From: Conoideocrella luteorostrata
Lineage: Eukaryota; Ascomycota; Sordariomycetes; Hypocreales; Clavicipitaceae
NCBI GenBank assembly: GCA_032433595.1
Contig: JASWJB010000073.1
Location: forward strand, 62,001 to 126,000
Length of the DNA: 64,000 nucleotides
Direction of reading: 5' to 3'
Shown here: positions 34,750 through 46,700 of the stretch, one piece after another
Layout of the letters: each line of letters starts with the position of its first letter
Numbering within the stretch: the first letter of the stretch is position 1
Program-made: the position numbers and the translations under genes
The notes under the pieces: model-generated
Database searches by the model: none
What the model saw: the letters and a program-made list of their open reading frames with translations, nothing else
Told to the model about the DNA's origin: nothing

Positions 34750-35559
34750 TCAGTGTCCCCTCCCTCTATACCTTCCGCCTCGTCCACCCCGTCCACCTCT
34801 CCAACTTCTGCCACCACCTCTGTGTCCGCCGAATCTCCCATCATCCCTATCCCTATCTCTATCTCTATCCCCTCGATCCCTCGTCCTCTCCCTCTCAAAC
34901 CCGTCATCGTCCATCCTCGCCCCGGCACCATCCACATGCAGCGCCCCCTCCCCATCATCCTTCTTCTCATCCGTCTTCAACGTCGGCGCCTCCAGATCCT
35001 TCAACCACTTTGGATGCGCGTTCTTGCACTCTAGCCCGCTGGGGCAAAAGCCCGCCAGGTAAAACCCGCACACCTTCCTCCGCACATGCTTCTTGGAGCA
35101 GTTCGGGCCGAGCGGGCAGAAGCCCATATCGTAATGCGGACAGGGGGGCAGCTTCGACGACGGATCAACATGCAGGTACAGACACTCCTCCCCGTTGGAG
35201 CAGTACCCGTTGCGCATGAAGAAGTTGCACTCGGGCATCTTGCGCAGGTTGTACTCGTGCAGGAACTCGCAGTGCTCGCCCTTTTTGCAAAGCCCCCGCA
35301 GCCAGTGCTTGCAGACGAGGGAGTTGAGCCCGCCGGACTGCTGGGTCGTCTTGGTCGTGTCTTGGACGTGGCGCTCCGTGCAGCGCGTGCCGTTGGGGCA
35401 GGAGCCCGTCTGGTAGGCTTTGCATATGGGCCGGTCGAGCGGCAGCCCGACTTGGTAGGTTTGCCGGAGGAACGGGGAGAAGCGGAATGTGTAGGGCTGG
35501 GAGGTGTGGTTGAGGATGGAGGATGCGGCCGAGGAAGATGTTGTGGTGGTGGTCGCCAT
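34750..35559 (-). CDS. YTH1: mRNA 3'-end-processing zinc-finger protein YTH1 (CPSF30)
   Basis: Subunit of the cleavage and polyadenylation factor; binds pre-mRNA around the poly(A) signal. Single exon, 269 residues. Five CCCH zinc fingers follow in order: ICKAYQTGSCPNGTRCTERH (46-64), VCKHWLRGLCKKGEHCEFLH (83-101), ECNFFMRNGYCSNGEECLYL (111-130), PCPHYDMGFCPLGPNCSKKH (140-158) and VCGFYLAGFCPSGLECKNAH (164-182). This spacing is that of Yth1/CPSF30. The C-terminus is Arg/Asp-rich and ends in an RGG-type tail, longer than in yeast and usual in filamentous fungi. No C-terminal zinc knuckles. The long open frames on the opposite strand come from the strong GC codon bias of this gene. Confidence 0.95.
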   Translation of the reverse strand: MATTTTTSSSAASSILNHTSQPYTFRFSPFLRQTYQVGLPLDRPICKAYQTGSCPNGTRCTERHVQDTTKTTQQSGGLNSLVCKHWLRGLCKKGEHCEFLHEYNLRKMPECNFFMRNGYCSNGEECLYLHVDPSSKLPPCPHYDMGFCPLGPNCSKKHVRRKVCGFYLAGFCPSGLECKNAHPKWLKDLEAPTLKTDEKKDDGEGALHVDGAGARMDDDGFERERTRDRGDRDRDRDRDDGRFGGHRGGGRSWRGGRGGRGGRYRGRGH

Positions 35560-36311
35560 GGCTGACGGCGGACCTGGGGTCTGAACGCTCTCGAGCTTTG
35601 TGGTGTATATGTATGTCCTCGGGAGCGACGGCTCTTGCGGGTGTTGAATTTCGGGTGTTGCGTAGCTGCCGTGACCTGGGTGTCGATGTGGGCGTGGTGT
35701 TTTGTTCCTGTAGAAGCTTTAGTTAGCTTTAGTGTGATGTCGGCGCCGCACAATAATTGAGTAGACGGATCCAGCATGCACGTTGTGTCAGCTGCTAGCA
35801 GTGGGTCTGCGCTAGCTGTGGCGTTAGCGCTTTGCTTCTCGGCTTTCTCTCGCTATTACGGAGGAGGTAGCTTGGTATTTTGAGGACTTCCAGCCGTAGA
35901 ACCAATTTCAAACTCAAACTTGAATTCGAACTACAGATACCATGCGACTTATTTCTTGTACTTCAGTGCCAGTAGTCTCCTCCTACTCCACGGCAATTTG
36001 TGCCTCTTTCACGGGTCTGCAACAACTATACTACTTGCTGCAACAGAACATGTCAACAAGATTTTGATGAACGTCCATAACAAATAAGGGTTTCGAAATC
36101 TAGAAAGGGCGTGTGCCCTCCGTCTCAAAATCAGGCTGCCAGGGAGACGAAATTCCCTTGTGTACAATGTCGACTCCGCCGTGTTGCCCTGCAGCACGCC
36201 ACAACAAAAAGAGAGAAGAAAAGGCATTCATGCCTTTGCTCGCTGCAATTCAAACGCTCAGGCCATCCATTCCTTGCCCCGTATAGTCCGCTAAGACACA
36301 TCGTAATCGGC
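35560..36311. other. intergenic, no gene seen
   Basis: Upstream region of YTH1 and the 3' flank of the LaeA-like methyltransferase. Nothing else recognised. Confidence 0.5.
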
Positions 36312-37699
36312 CTAAACATCCTCTTGCTTCTGTCCATAACATATAACGCATTTCATATAGCGATGTATTCTCCTATCGTTCAGACTTCGCTTCACCTGTG
36401 TCACAAGAGCTCGTCGATCCTCTGCGGGTATCCGCAATGCTGCCAACGGCTTGGCTGCAAGTGCGCCAAGAGAGTCCAAAATCACCGCCCTCGTAAACAT
36501 ACCAACCGTTTTCAGGTGTTTGTCGTGAGGCCAGGCGGCAATAGGCACCTTCTTAGTTATGACATGGATATTGGTAAACCCAGCCCCAACAAGCGCTTCT
36601 TCCAAATTTAGTGCCTTGAGAGGTTCGCCACCAAATGTTCTTAGACCCTGGGTCGCAGCATCAAAAAAGATGCGCAATGGGTCCTCGTCACTCATCGTCC
36701 CATCGTCACATAGGATTTGAGGGATAAATTCTTGGAACTCGACCCAACCGCCACCCCTCACATGCCTATCAAGATGTTAGCCATGGGAGCTTTGAATCTG
36801 GAGAATCGATGGGTGCTACATACTGATATGTTCTCTTCAACATTTTCTCCAAATCTCGTAATGTGCCTGCCATACCTCGGAAATGCACGAGGTCAAAATT
36901 AGAGCCATGGAGCCAGTCCGGCTCCTCGCAGTCGTCGACATACATTCTTACGTTCACAGGTACCCATTTTGGCTGGATTGGTGACAGATCTGTTCCGACC
37001 ACACTGGCACTGGGGTACTGGTCGGCCACTAAGTGGAAAGGGTCAGTTTCTCAGGGTCCATGGCGAACATGAATATATGAGTTGGCGGTACCATCTATTG
37101 CCCACGTTCCTGCGTAAGATTGTTAGTGGCCTGGCGGTATGACCAAAGAACCCGGGCTCTCTAGAGCAACGTACCAGTCCCGGTTCCAACGTCTATAATC
37201 TTATGTGGGTTTTTCCCAATATCAGAATAGAAGAGTCGCCCGCCCTAGTTGTCATTTAGCCCTTGACTTTCCTACATCCCATTGGCGATCACGGATGCGG
37301 GTCCGGCTGAGAGACGTGTCGATGACAGGTACATACAGTCAATTCGAGCATCAAGGCATGGTTTGTCTCCTCTCTCCTCTGTTCCAGATCATCGTTTGGC
37401 AACGGGTATCGGCCGCGCCTAAACCCATGGTAACGTCGGCCATGGGCGACTTCATCCTCATAGGCGCTTGGCGTTACCGACGTGGAGCAGCCGCATGAAA
37501 TTTCAGAGTTGACGCCGTCGCCGTCGCCGATGCCGTCGCCATCGAGGGAGAACTGTTCGAAGTCGTCGTCATCGGCGTCGTGGCCGTACTCGCTGGGGGA
37601 CGTTGCTGTGTCAAGGTCTGGCGACGTCGATATTACCGAATAGATGCTATCGTCGTCGGCGTCGCCGTTATCGTATTCAGGCCACATAGGGAGAGACAT
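36312..37699 (-). CDS. LaeA-like SAM-dependent methyltransferase
   Basis: Class I methyltransferase of the large fungal group around LaeA, many members of which influence secondary metabolism; the substrate is unknown. Five exons: 37337-37699, 37175-37244, 37092-37109 (18 nt), 36824-37028 and 36312-36765, giving 369 residues in one frame. The first exon is acidic with GRRYHGFRRGRYPLPNDDLE, the typical lead-in. SAM motif I, DVGTGTGTWAIDVADQYP, is assembled from exons 2, 3 and 4. GTDLSPIQPKWVPVNV follows, then FDLVHFRGM and RGGGWVEFQEF (post-motif III). All introns are GT-AG and 58-92 nt. No neighbouring synthase or other cluster gene is visible, so a pathway role cannot be inferred. The start is the first ATG of the open exon. 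Confidence 0.88.
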
Positions 37700-40600
37700 T
37701 TGGCAGTCGAAACGGCGAGGAGAATCGCCATGGCATGGCGGGCTGACGAAGTCTGGAACTGGTTGCAGACAAATGGCGTCTTATGAACATGGGCAGGGCA
37801 GCATGCCAAACAGGGCAGCAACCGCAGGGCGATGGGTGGAACCCGAGGAGTCAGGTCAGCCGCTGTAAACTCGCAACTGTAGCGCCTCCTTGTAGGGAGT
37901 GCGGAGTACGGAGCTACGGAGCACTAGTCTGCAGTCCCCAATATCAGACGCAGTCTGAAATCCCCGCAGCATCAGCGAAAACCCAGCCATTAGCCCTTGC
38001 ACGGCAGTTCCAATGGACTCCGTACGTCTTGCCACTGTTGACAACCTTGAAAAACTTCCCGTCTTGCCATCCAACCAGCTAACGTCGAAGATTGACCCGC
38101 GCTGACACATGCGCCATCGACATGCCAGTATGGAAACTAAGATGCGCCGCATGTCTCGTCACCTTTTTCTGTCATATTTCTCGTTACTTTTGTAGCCGCT
38201 TGACATCTCACCCAATAGTTACTCTGATGTCTCAAATGTATCAAGGCGCACGGCAGCGTCCAGGAGGTTCTTTGAGTTTTACCGGAGCCAGAGGCCTCGA
38301 CGCTGCCCATGGGTTCCCTTGGGCTGTCACAAGTCCGTGAGAGCGCGTTTGCGTTCGCATGGTCATATGGACAACGTTTGCCGGCGATGTGCCTGAACTT
38401 GGCTGGCCTTTGCCATGTGGCTACACGTCGGCCAACGGCAAGCATCCATGACTACATCGTGCCACCTTTACACCACCTGTACAAGATCCGTTGCATCATG
38501 GCCAACCGTCTCCAACAGTGGTGATTCTGTTCCATACTACGAAGTAGTCTCGACGGGTAGTGCCCCAAGCGAATGCAAGTTGGTCGTAATGTGGCAGCCG
38601 TTGAGACCTCGCATTGGACTAATTGAAGACGCTCCGATGGATATTCGCCGCTGGTTTCTGTTTCTGTCTGGGTCGTCCTGCCTTCATGCCCTCATGTCTA
38701 TTTACCCTCACGACTCATCACTCACCACAGCCTCGTTCAACAGACTTCATGCATTCTGACTCCAGCACCGCCTCCGTGACATCGAGTTTTATGCGGTCTC
38801 CAGGATTGTTTGTCTGCATGGTTCTACTCGGACAGCAAGATTGTTGGGTGACAACTTTCCGCGCATGGAAGAACGGATGCTCTAACACGACGCCACGACA
38901 CGGCAGGGGACGGCACATTGACCAGTTGACGTTCCCTCCCCAAGGCAAGCAAGGGTCTCTACGCCACGAGGATCTACAGCCTACAGTGGAGACATTTTTC
39001 CAAATTCCTGAGATATTCTCCTGCTGCCACTGGATAATTCCTCCGGCACATGACCAGATGGCTGATTCGATCCCGCCTGTGGCTTTCCAACTTGATCCTT
39101 GCGAAGCAAAGATAAACACAAATGCCGGCTGGTTCGCTATGTGGCTTCCTAGCTACCAATCAATTGTATGACATGCAATATATCTGAACGCTCACAGAGA
39201 CCCAAATGCTCCCGGTCTTGATCAGACACATCAATCCTCAATCAATTCTTCTCTGGACAGGCAGGAAGGAAGGAAATCGGTTGCAGTGCGTGTTCCGGTC
39301 TGATATTTCATTCATACAGGCACCTTATACAACTCCGTTACACATCACACCTAGTACAAGTCAAGCTCATGCAGCTCTTGTAAAAAGGACTGGCTAAACA
39401 AAGCCTCAAGTCTGTCAAGTTCGATTGTTCAACGACGTCAGCAGAACCTTTAGTGTGATATGAAATATTCCAGTCTCTTTTTTTTTGTTAAAGCCGCAAT
39501 GTCATGGTCGTACATGTATCCCCGTAACCATTCCCGGTGCGTGCTGTTAGATGAATTATCAGCTAAGCTATATCCAAGCAAGCCCGGTGTGTACAATCAG
39601 TCCCCTCTTATCACCCGATATCAAACCTACTGTTGTTGAAAGAGTTAGCGACATACTACGAAGTGAGGCCGTGCAATGCTTAGCACGAAAATAAGGCCCA
39701 TCACGACCAGAACATCCACGGCCTATAAATGTAATTCTAGAGACCACTCAATACCAGTGCAAAGATTTCGCTAGCCCTTTCTTCCTAAACTCATCTTGCA
39801 AAGCCTACCAACCATATCCGTAGCTGATCTGGTTCAACATGTCGCTTTGCCCCGCGCAGTCAAGATATCATCGTCACAATACTTCATTGTGTAAGAAATA
39901 CATGCCTTAGCCACCCAGGTAGGAAGGTACCCAAGTGCTCGGTACGTAAGTGCTCGGGTACGTACGTAGTAGCTGGTAACAAAACACGCAATCCCCTGCC
40001 TCCTCCGTCACAGATCCTAAAACCTCCGCATGCAATGCAATGCCCGAAATGCAAGTGCTCGATCAAGCACAATCACCACCAACTCAGTACTTGACTCAAC
40101 TAACCAGCGGGCGCAGCCATTGGGGCGTATACGAAGGTTGGCAGGTATAGAGCATAAGCGGAGCCGCAGGCAAACATAGCACAGGTTAACCCATTCACAT
40201 CCATCCACGTCAATCTTATGTCTTCCATCACGACGAACACTTCCGATGCGCCACGTCCTATCACATTCGCGACACTCTTGGATCCACACCACTATGAATT
40301 AGCCTGTTAATTTTTCCATGTTATACGCATGTTCCAACTACTCCACGGGCACCAGTTTGACCTGTGTGTCTAGCTCCTTATACAAGAAGGGCATCGTCTT
40401 CACTAGCAGGAAACATGGCCGACAGCCACGGCTAGTCGTCTTATCTCCCTCCTTTACCTTCCTATTTCTAACCGTTGAAAAGGCTGATACCGGCTGAAAT
40501 ATTCGGCAAAACTAATTGTAAAGGACACCGGAGAAACTACGTACGTGGCTCGGCTGCTTGGTTCACAAGTTGGTTGTCAGGCCTCTAGAATGGCAGGCGA

Positions 40601-42130
40601 ATACCAAAGTCCACCGCCATCTTTTACCGTGTTCGGAAACAGTCCTCCATCACGCTCCACTGCCTCAATGAGCTAGCATGCGGCTGTACAATACAGTAGG
40701 GAGGCCTGTCATCCGCCGAGCGATGCCTGACAGGATAACTCTTCACATGGCTAATGCTCCGAATTCTGCTCAAAACGAGGACTCTGTGCGTGCGCCCGCC
40801 TTATCTCGGAAACTGTTGACAAGCGTCGGCTCATTCGCCCGACATGCAACAACAGCCTCGTCGTCCCTTCTCTCGCTTCCATACAGCATTCAACGACTCC
40901 CTGTTGGCTCATGCCGATGATAGAAGCATATGCCTGCTTCCCGCCCTCCTGTCTGACCCTGCAAGTCGCCCTCCCGCTTCATGTGAATGGAGATTGCTCC
41001 GGCTAGCCGACGGGGCCATGCGATCATATGCTCGTATGTAAGACAAGGTTTCGCCTGGTTGGTGCACACTGGAGGCGTCTCGGCGGCACGCTCCGTTGGG
41101 CCAGACGCCGAAAAAGGCAATGTTTACTGGTGGTGTCCTAAGCACAAAGACTGACACGCAAATTTGGCAGTTTACGCTGCAGGAAAAAATCATAAGAAAT
41201 AAAAATAATAATAAAAAAAAGGGGGTGGGAGTTGGACGGATCCGGAACGGTGACTTTTGTCATTGAGCCTGCGGTTACAGCACGTCCGTACGCTGACCTC
41301 CGCTTTGTTCTGCCCACCTCGTTGGTCCATAACTACCAGACGGCCGTGGGAAATTGAGTCTCTCATCGACTGGCTTGCTCTGCGACTTATTCTCACCGCG
41401 AACATGCCAAATCGAAGCAGGTGCAATCACAAACAGACGGCGGACGGACGCACAGTCAATCACCCAGCCCCGTTGCCAGTCAGTCGCATGTCCTTAGTCG
41501 GCTGGGGTGGCTTCACCACGCTATTTTACGCGGGCACATCTGATATCACCCTTCCGAATTCCTGGGTCTGCTGTGTTGTCCATTGATGTTCCCTGACGTT
41601 CCCTCGACTCCCCGCAATTATGTCATGCATCGTGACTACTGATTCCTGTGCTCTCGCAGACCCTCGTTGGCATTTTCTGAACCTGACCATCCCAAATCTC
41701 GAATGTCCCTTGCTCTCTTGTCCCCACATGTGCCCTGCTCAAGGGAGTCTGGATGGCTGTTGTCACTCCTGTGGCCGCTCATCCGGACAAAATCTCCCAC
41801 CGCTGCGTTGTCAGGGTTTATATAAGGACTTGGACCATCCAGCGCATTGTTGAGACATGGCTCCGGCAAACAGAGCTCGTCAGTCCGAGGCACCTTTTGA
41901 TGCCTGACTCGCTTGACCTATGCTCCGAGGTGACTAGACGCTCCCGTGACTTGCCCATATCTTGTTTGTAAATCTTTCTTAAAGCATGCCTTATACAAAC
42001 CCTCACGGCCCTTCTACGTCAGCAGACTAAGCCAAGGCCGTGTCCCTCATGCATTTTGAGCCTCTCATCTAGACACTGATTCCTGCGGGAGGGAAGTCGG
42101 AAGAGACCACACAACATTTTCTTATCCATC
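37700..42130. other. 4.4-kb interval without recognisable gene
   Basis: Start of the accessory-looking pocket. Three motif copies lie close to the methyltransferase start (37908, 37916, 38018). A local direct duplication of AAGTGCTCGG...TACGT lies at about 39930-39970, and an A-rich/G-run tract at 41199-41228. No protein family, tRNA or transposon terminus recognised. Confidence 0.5.
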
Positions 42131-43499
42131 ATGAGCTCTCACTCTCACTCTCCCGCACACAAGTCGCGGATCGCATCCAGAGCGAGGATTATGAAAACCA
42201 ACGCCGTATATTTCCCCAGCAGTCAAGTCTACCAAGGGTATACACCTGCCATGCTTAACTACAGCTGTATCGACCGCGTATATTACGCTTACGCGAGTAT
42301 CGATGAGCATGGCGGTGTGTTTGTGAGTCCTCCACATGTCCCACCATTGAAGAGCCATCTATCTCATCTGAAGCTGCTTGCGCTGACTCATGTGGGCCGT
42401 GGCTCAGTTAACAGATGAGTGGGCTGATACTCAAGCGCCCGTCGATAGAGTCAAAGGTGCCTTGGGGTCTTTGATGCACCTGAAGCAAGAACACCGTCAT
42501 CTTCAGGTGCTTTTGTCTATTGGGGGAGATTCTTGCTCCGATGTTTTTGCTCTCGTTGCGGCTCACGCTCTTCTCAGAGACAACTTTGCTCGCTCTGCTC
42601 TGGGTTTGGTGGAAGCATGCGGCTTAGACGGCATCGACAGTGAGTAACCGCCGCAGCGCCCATGAGAAACTATGCTCCGCCCGAATTATCACTGACTGAT
42701 GGCTGATCGATGCCTCCCGCAAATCATAGTTGCCTGGGAGTATCCTTGCAATGTTGAGCAAGGCAACCACTTTGTAGTGTTGTTAGATGCTGTTCGGTTA
42801 CATTTACGCCACGATCAGCACATTCTCACCGCGTCATTGCCCGCGTCCACGGCTGTTCTCCAGTTCATTGACATAGCCGCGACTGCGAATTACCTGGACT
42901 GCATCAACCTCATGGCCTATGATTTCTTCGGCCCCTTGTCGCCGAGAAGCGGACACCACTCTCAGCTGTATGCAATGTCTAGGGATGAGCCATCGGCGTC
43001 ATCTGGCGTGGCGTACATCATGGCTCGTGGATTCCCACCCGGTGGTATTCTGTTGGGTATCCCCACGTACGGCCGCAGCTTCCTGAATGCAACAGGGCCC
43101 GGGCAGAAATTCAAGGGTGCAGGAGGTGATGGAGGCACGTTCAATTACAACGAGCTGCCTCGAAAAAATTGCAAAGAAGCTGTCGATAAGCGTCGGATCT
43201 CGGCCCACTGTGTGAGTGGTGATGGTGGCTTCGTAACGTATGACAACCCAGAAACAGTAAAGGCTAAAGCAGCCTTTGTCAAGCAAAAGGGTTTAGGTGT
43301 AAGTCTTGAATTGCATCAGGAGCATTCTTTCCAGGGAAAATAAAGGGAAGAAGAAAAAAAAGGACGGATCTGATAAGAGGAATCATTTGCTAATATTTTT
43401 TTCAAACAGGGATTGTTTTATTGGAATGGACCAGCAGATTCTAACGAAAAGTCGAGAAGCCTCATCGCGGCGGGGTTCCGCTCATTGCATACATCATGA
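42131..43499 (+). CDS. intracellular-type GH18 chitinase with altered catalytic motif
   Basis: Four exons, 42131-42322, 42408-42639, 42730-43298 and 43410-43499 (introns 42323-42407, 42640-42729, 43299-43409), give 360 residues in one open frame. GH18 barrel signatures: LLSIGG (strand 3), GLDGIDIAWEYP (strand 4), LINLM-type strand INLMAYDFFG (strand 6) and GIPTYGRSF (strand 7), ending GLFYWNGPADSNEKSRSLIA. No signal peptide or chitin-binding module, so a cytoplasmic subgroup-A enzyme. The catalytic DxxDxDxE reads D-G-I-D-I-A-W-E: the acid Glu is present but the Asp two residues before it is Ala. That codon (GCC) lies just after the exon 2/3 junction. Weak or absent activity is possible. The start is the first ATG. 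It is convergent with the NLR pseudogene 214 bp away. Confidence 0.88.
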
Positions 43500-43713
43500 T
43501 TCACGAAGCATACGAACACAGTGGGTTGCGCAACTACATAGAAATACTAAAGTAGAGACACGACAAAGACTATGTACTTGGGAGAACTGTTATTCCTGCA
43601 TCTGCGAGAGTAACATTGTGGTTGGAGCCATGTGCCAGATCCTAAAACCCCAGTTCACTTGCCCATACATCTAGTAGCCGATATCAACAGAAAACCCTTT
43701 ATTCCGCTGCGTG
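43500..43713. other. short convergent intergenic region
   Basis: 214 bases between the chitinase stop and the end of the NLR pseudogene; nothing else seen. Confidence 0.6.
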
Positions 43714-46700
43714 TCAGGATGACCATGCATAGCACCATTCCCTGAAATGATCCCACAGCTTGTCCCCCAGCTTGTACCCATAGATATTCCAAAGTTGCAT
43801 ACCATCATCGAGCGTAGTGTAGAGCTGGTAGTTTACCCCGCTTTCTTCAATAGACGCTGTTCGTACTCCACCTGGTTGATTAATGATGCAAGAGCGAACA
43901 CCAGCATTGCTCTCAAAATGCAAAGTCAGCTGCTCAGAAAAGCTACGAAACAGTAATTCGCCATATAGCCACTTCAGAACTTGATGGTTGAGGAAGGCAA
44001 TGCTAGTAGACTTGGTTAATGGTTCGGATTCCAGCAGCAAGCCCATAGCTTCAAAGATTTTGTCTAACAAGTTTGACTGGCCCTGTAAGGCTCCGGTCGT
44101 GTGATATGGGACGTCTGGGTCTTCGTCCTGGAGCAGCGTTATTATGCCCGCAATAGCTGTGTTCGATAAGTTTAATTGGCTGTTTAAGACTTTAGCTGTG
44201 TTATTTCGGATGCGGAGGTCTTTATTCTGCAGCAGGGCCAGCAAGCCTCTGACAGCTGAGTCTGATACGTTTAATTGGCTATTTAAGGCTTAGCTGCGTC
44301 TGATCGAATGTCTAAGTCTTCGTCCTCGTCTTGGAGCAGCGCTATTATATTCATTATAGTTGTTTCTGGCAAGTTCGACTGACTGCGTAAGGCGTCAGCT
44401 GCGGAAGATCGAACTTCTGGGTCTTCATTCTTGTCCTGGAACATGACTAGTATGTCCTTAATAATTGCATTCGATAGATTTGACTGGTTGCCTAAGGCTA
44501 TAACTGCACAAGATCGGACCTGCCTCATCTTATCTCGGAGAAGCGCTACCAAGCCAGCGATAGCTGTGTTAGATAGGTTCGACTAGCTGCCAAGGGCTTT
44601 AGCTGCACAATATCGAGTATGCGGAACATTGTCCTGAAGCAGCGCTATTACGCCCGCGATGACAGTATCTAATAAATTAGACTGACTGCATAAAGCTATA
44701 GTTGCGGAAAATCGGACATGTGAACCTTTATCCTGGAACAGCGCCGTCACGCCAGCTACCGATGCGTCTGATAAAATTATCTGGACCCCGAGGGCTCTGG
44801 CTGCGGAACATTGTATGTCTTCAATCTCTATGCTGGAGCAACGCAGTTAAGGCTGCAATAGACATATCTGATAGGTTTGCCCGGCCGTCTAGAGCTTCAG
44901 CTGCGCCAGATCGGACAAGTGAGTCGTTATGCTGAAACAGCGCAAGTATGCCCGCCATGGCCGCGTCTGATTAATTCAACTGGTCACTCAAGGCCATAGC
45001 TGCGGAGTATCGAACGTGTGAGACTTCATCCTGAAACAGCGTAATTATGCCTGCGACAGCTACGTCTGATAATTTCAATTGTCCGCTCAAGGCTCCAGCT
45101 GCGGAGTTTCGGACATCTGTTTCTTTATGCTGGAGAAGCGCCGTTAAGCCCGCAACGCCGTGTCGGATAAGCTCCATTGGCCGCGCAAGACTTCAACCGC
45201 GGAAGATCGAACATGGTGGTTTTCATGCTGGAGCAGAGCCGTGAGAACAACAATGGTCTTTTCTGACAAGTGAGTATGCCGGCGCTTTATTGCATTCAAA
45301 AACACATTCGTTCCACTGCCAGAGTCAGCTTTTAAGGCTGCGAGTATGGGCTCCTCTGGACATTATGATTCTCTTGCTAATCCTGAGATTCCTGTTGAGC
45401 TAAGTTCAAACAGAAGCCACTGTGATAGCTTTGCTTCCCAATGTTTTCGGAACGGTAGGTCGCTTGATATTTCACTCATGCAATACATGATAAGTCTTTG
45501 ATGCGTAGGACCCAAAAGGTCGAGGGGCTCCTTCTCGATAGAGTCAATAAGCAGGTTTGCCTGCCCAGCTGAGTCCAGAAGGTCTGCAGCAAAGTGCCAA
45601 AAGACGTCGTATCGTGCCGTGTATTTATTTTCGCAGAGAAACCCCGCAGGGATGCTCGTCATTATCTTTATCTCTTTATAGTTCAGTGTAAGAAATTGGA
45701 GCTGCCCTTCCTGATCCAGCCACTGCCACACATAGTATCGTGCCGCAAAATACTCTTGAAAGGTTAAATGTATAAAGTGGTAGTTTTGGTTGCAGTATTT
45801 TGATGATCGATCTGATGTTCGTAGGAAGGAGAGATATGGCAACGTATTATCAAGCAAGAGACTGGGCGGAAAACAGTCTGATATCTCGTCTAAGTGTTGC
45901 GACGTAAAGTCTATTACATCGCTTTGTAGCCCCGTAAATGCAAGGCTCTCGATGAATTCCATTCCATCCTTCACGAGTCTTTCAACATTCTGTTTGCTAG
46001 CCATTCGTATTTCGTCGTTGACCAACTCCTTGTCGAAGTGTTTCTTCTCTAATCGCAAGACATCTTTCTTCCACAATTTTAGCTCGATAAGTTTATACAT
46101 GCCGGTCATGGTATCTGGTACACTTCTGGATTTTGGATCCATAACTTTGTACGTGCTGGAAATGGTGTTCAGTTCATCTTCGGCTTTAAGCTCATCCCAG
46201 GTGTAGCAAAGCGCATCCAGTTGAATCAGGATGCGCACGAGACCTTGAATAAGCCAGTGGTTTTGAAGGAAGGAGTGGATTTCATCAACAGTTTTTGGGT
46301 TAGTTTGGGGTGTTTCCAGATGTATAAATGTCTTCTCAATTTACTCCGTCACTTGGTGAGAGTATAATCCGATCGTTTCTAATTCAAGGTGGACAGTGTG
46401 GCGGCGGATGGGCGAGATGTAATAATAACATTAGGCTGGTTCAGGAGCTGCAGTAGAAAACGAGACCTGTAATTGTCGTGATTCCACTCTCTAGATACTG
46501 CATCTAGACCATCGAGGATAAACAGGGTTCTTCTGCCTTTTGTCCCGTCTAACTCCTGCCATAGTTGTTTAGCGAGACTGTGGTAATCCGAGTGCTGATG
46601 AAAGTACTCATGGTAGAATAGATCCTCTAGGTTCCACCCCTCGATAAGTTGTATTTTCAGCCTCCTGAAAGGCACCCAAAGCACGCGGTCGAACAGCTCT

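Noticed and set aside
34713..35219. Plus-strand open frame of 168 codons over YTH1
   Set aside because: Opposite-strand reading of a GC-biased zinc-finger gene; Pro/Ser/His-rich with no family signature, whereas the minus strand shows five CCCH fingers.
38623..39171. Plus-strand open frame of about 180 codons
   Set aside because: Does not start with ATG, has no recognisable domain or splice partner, and its composition looks random.
46341..46343. Stop in the NLR explained by an intron
   Set aside because: Protein sequence on both sides continues directly (HQVTE then IEKTF) without splice signals, so a nonsense change fits better.
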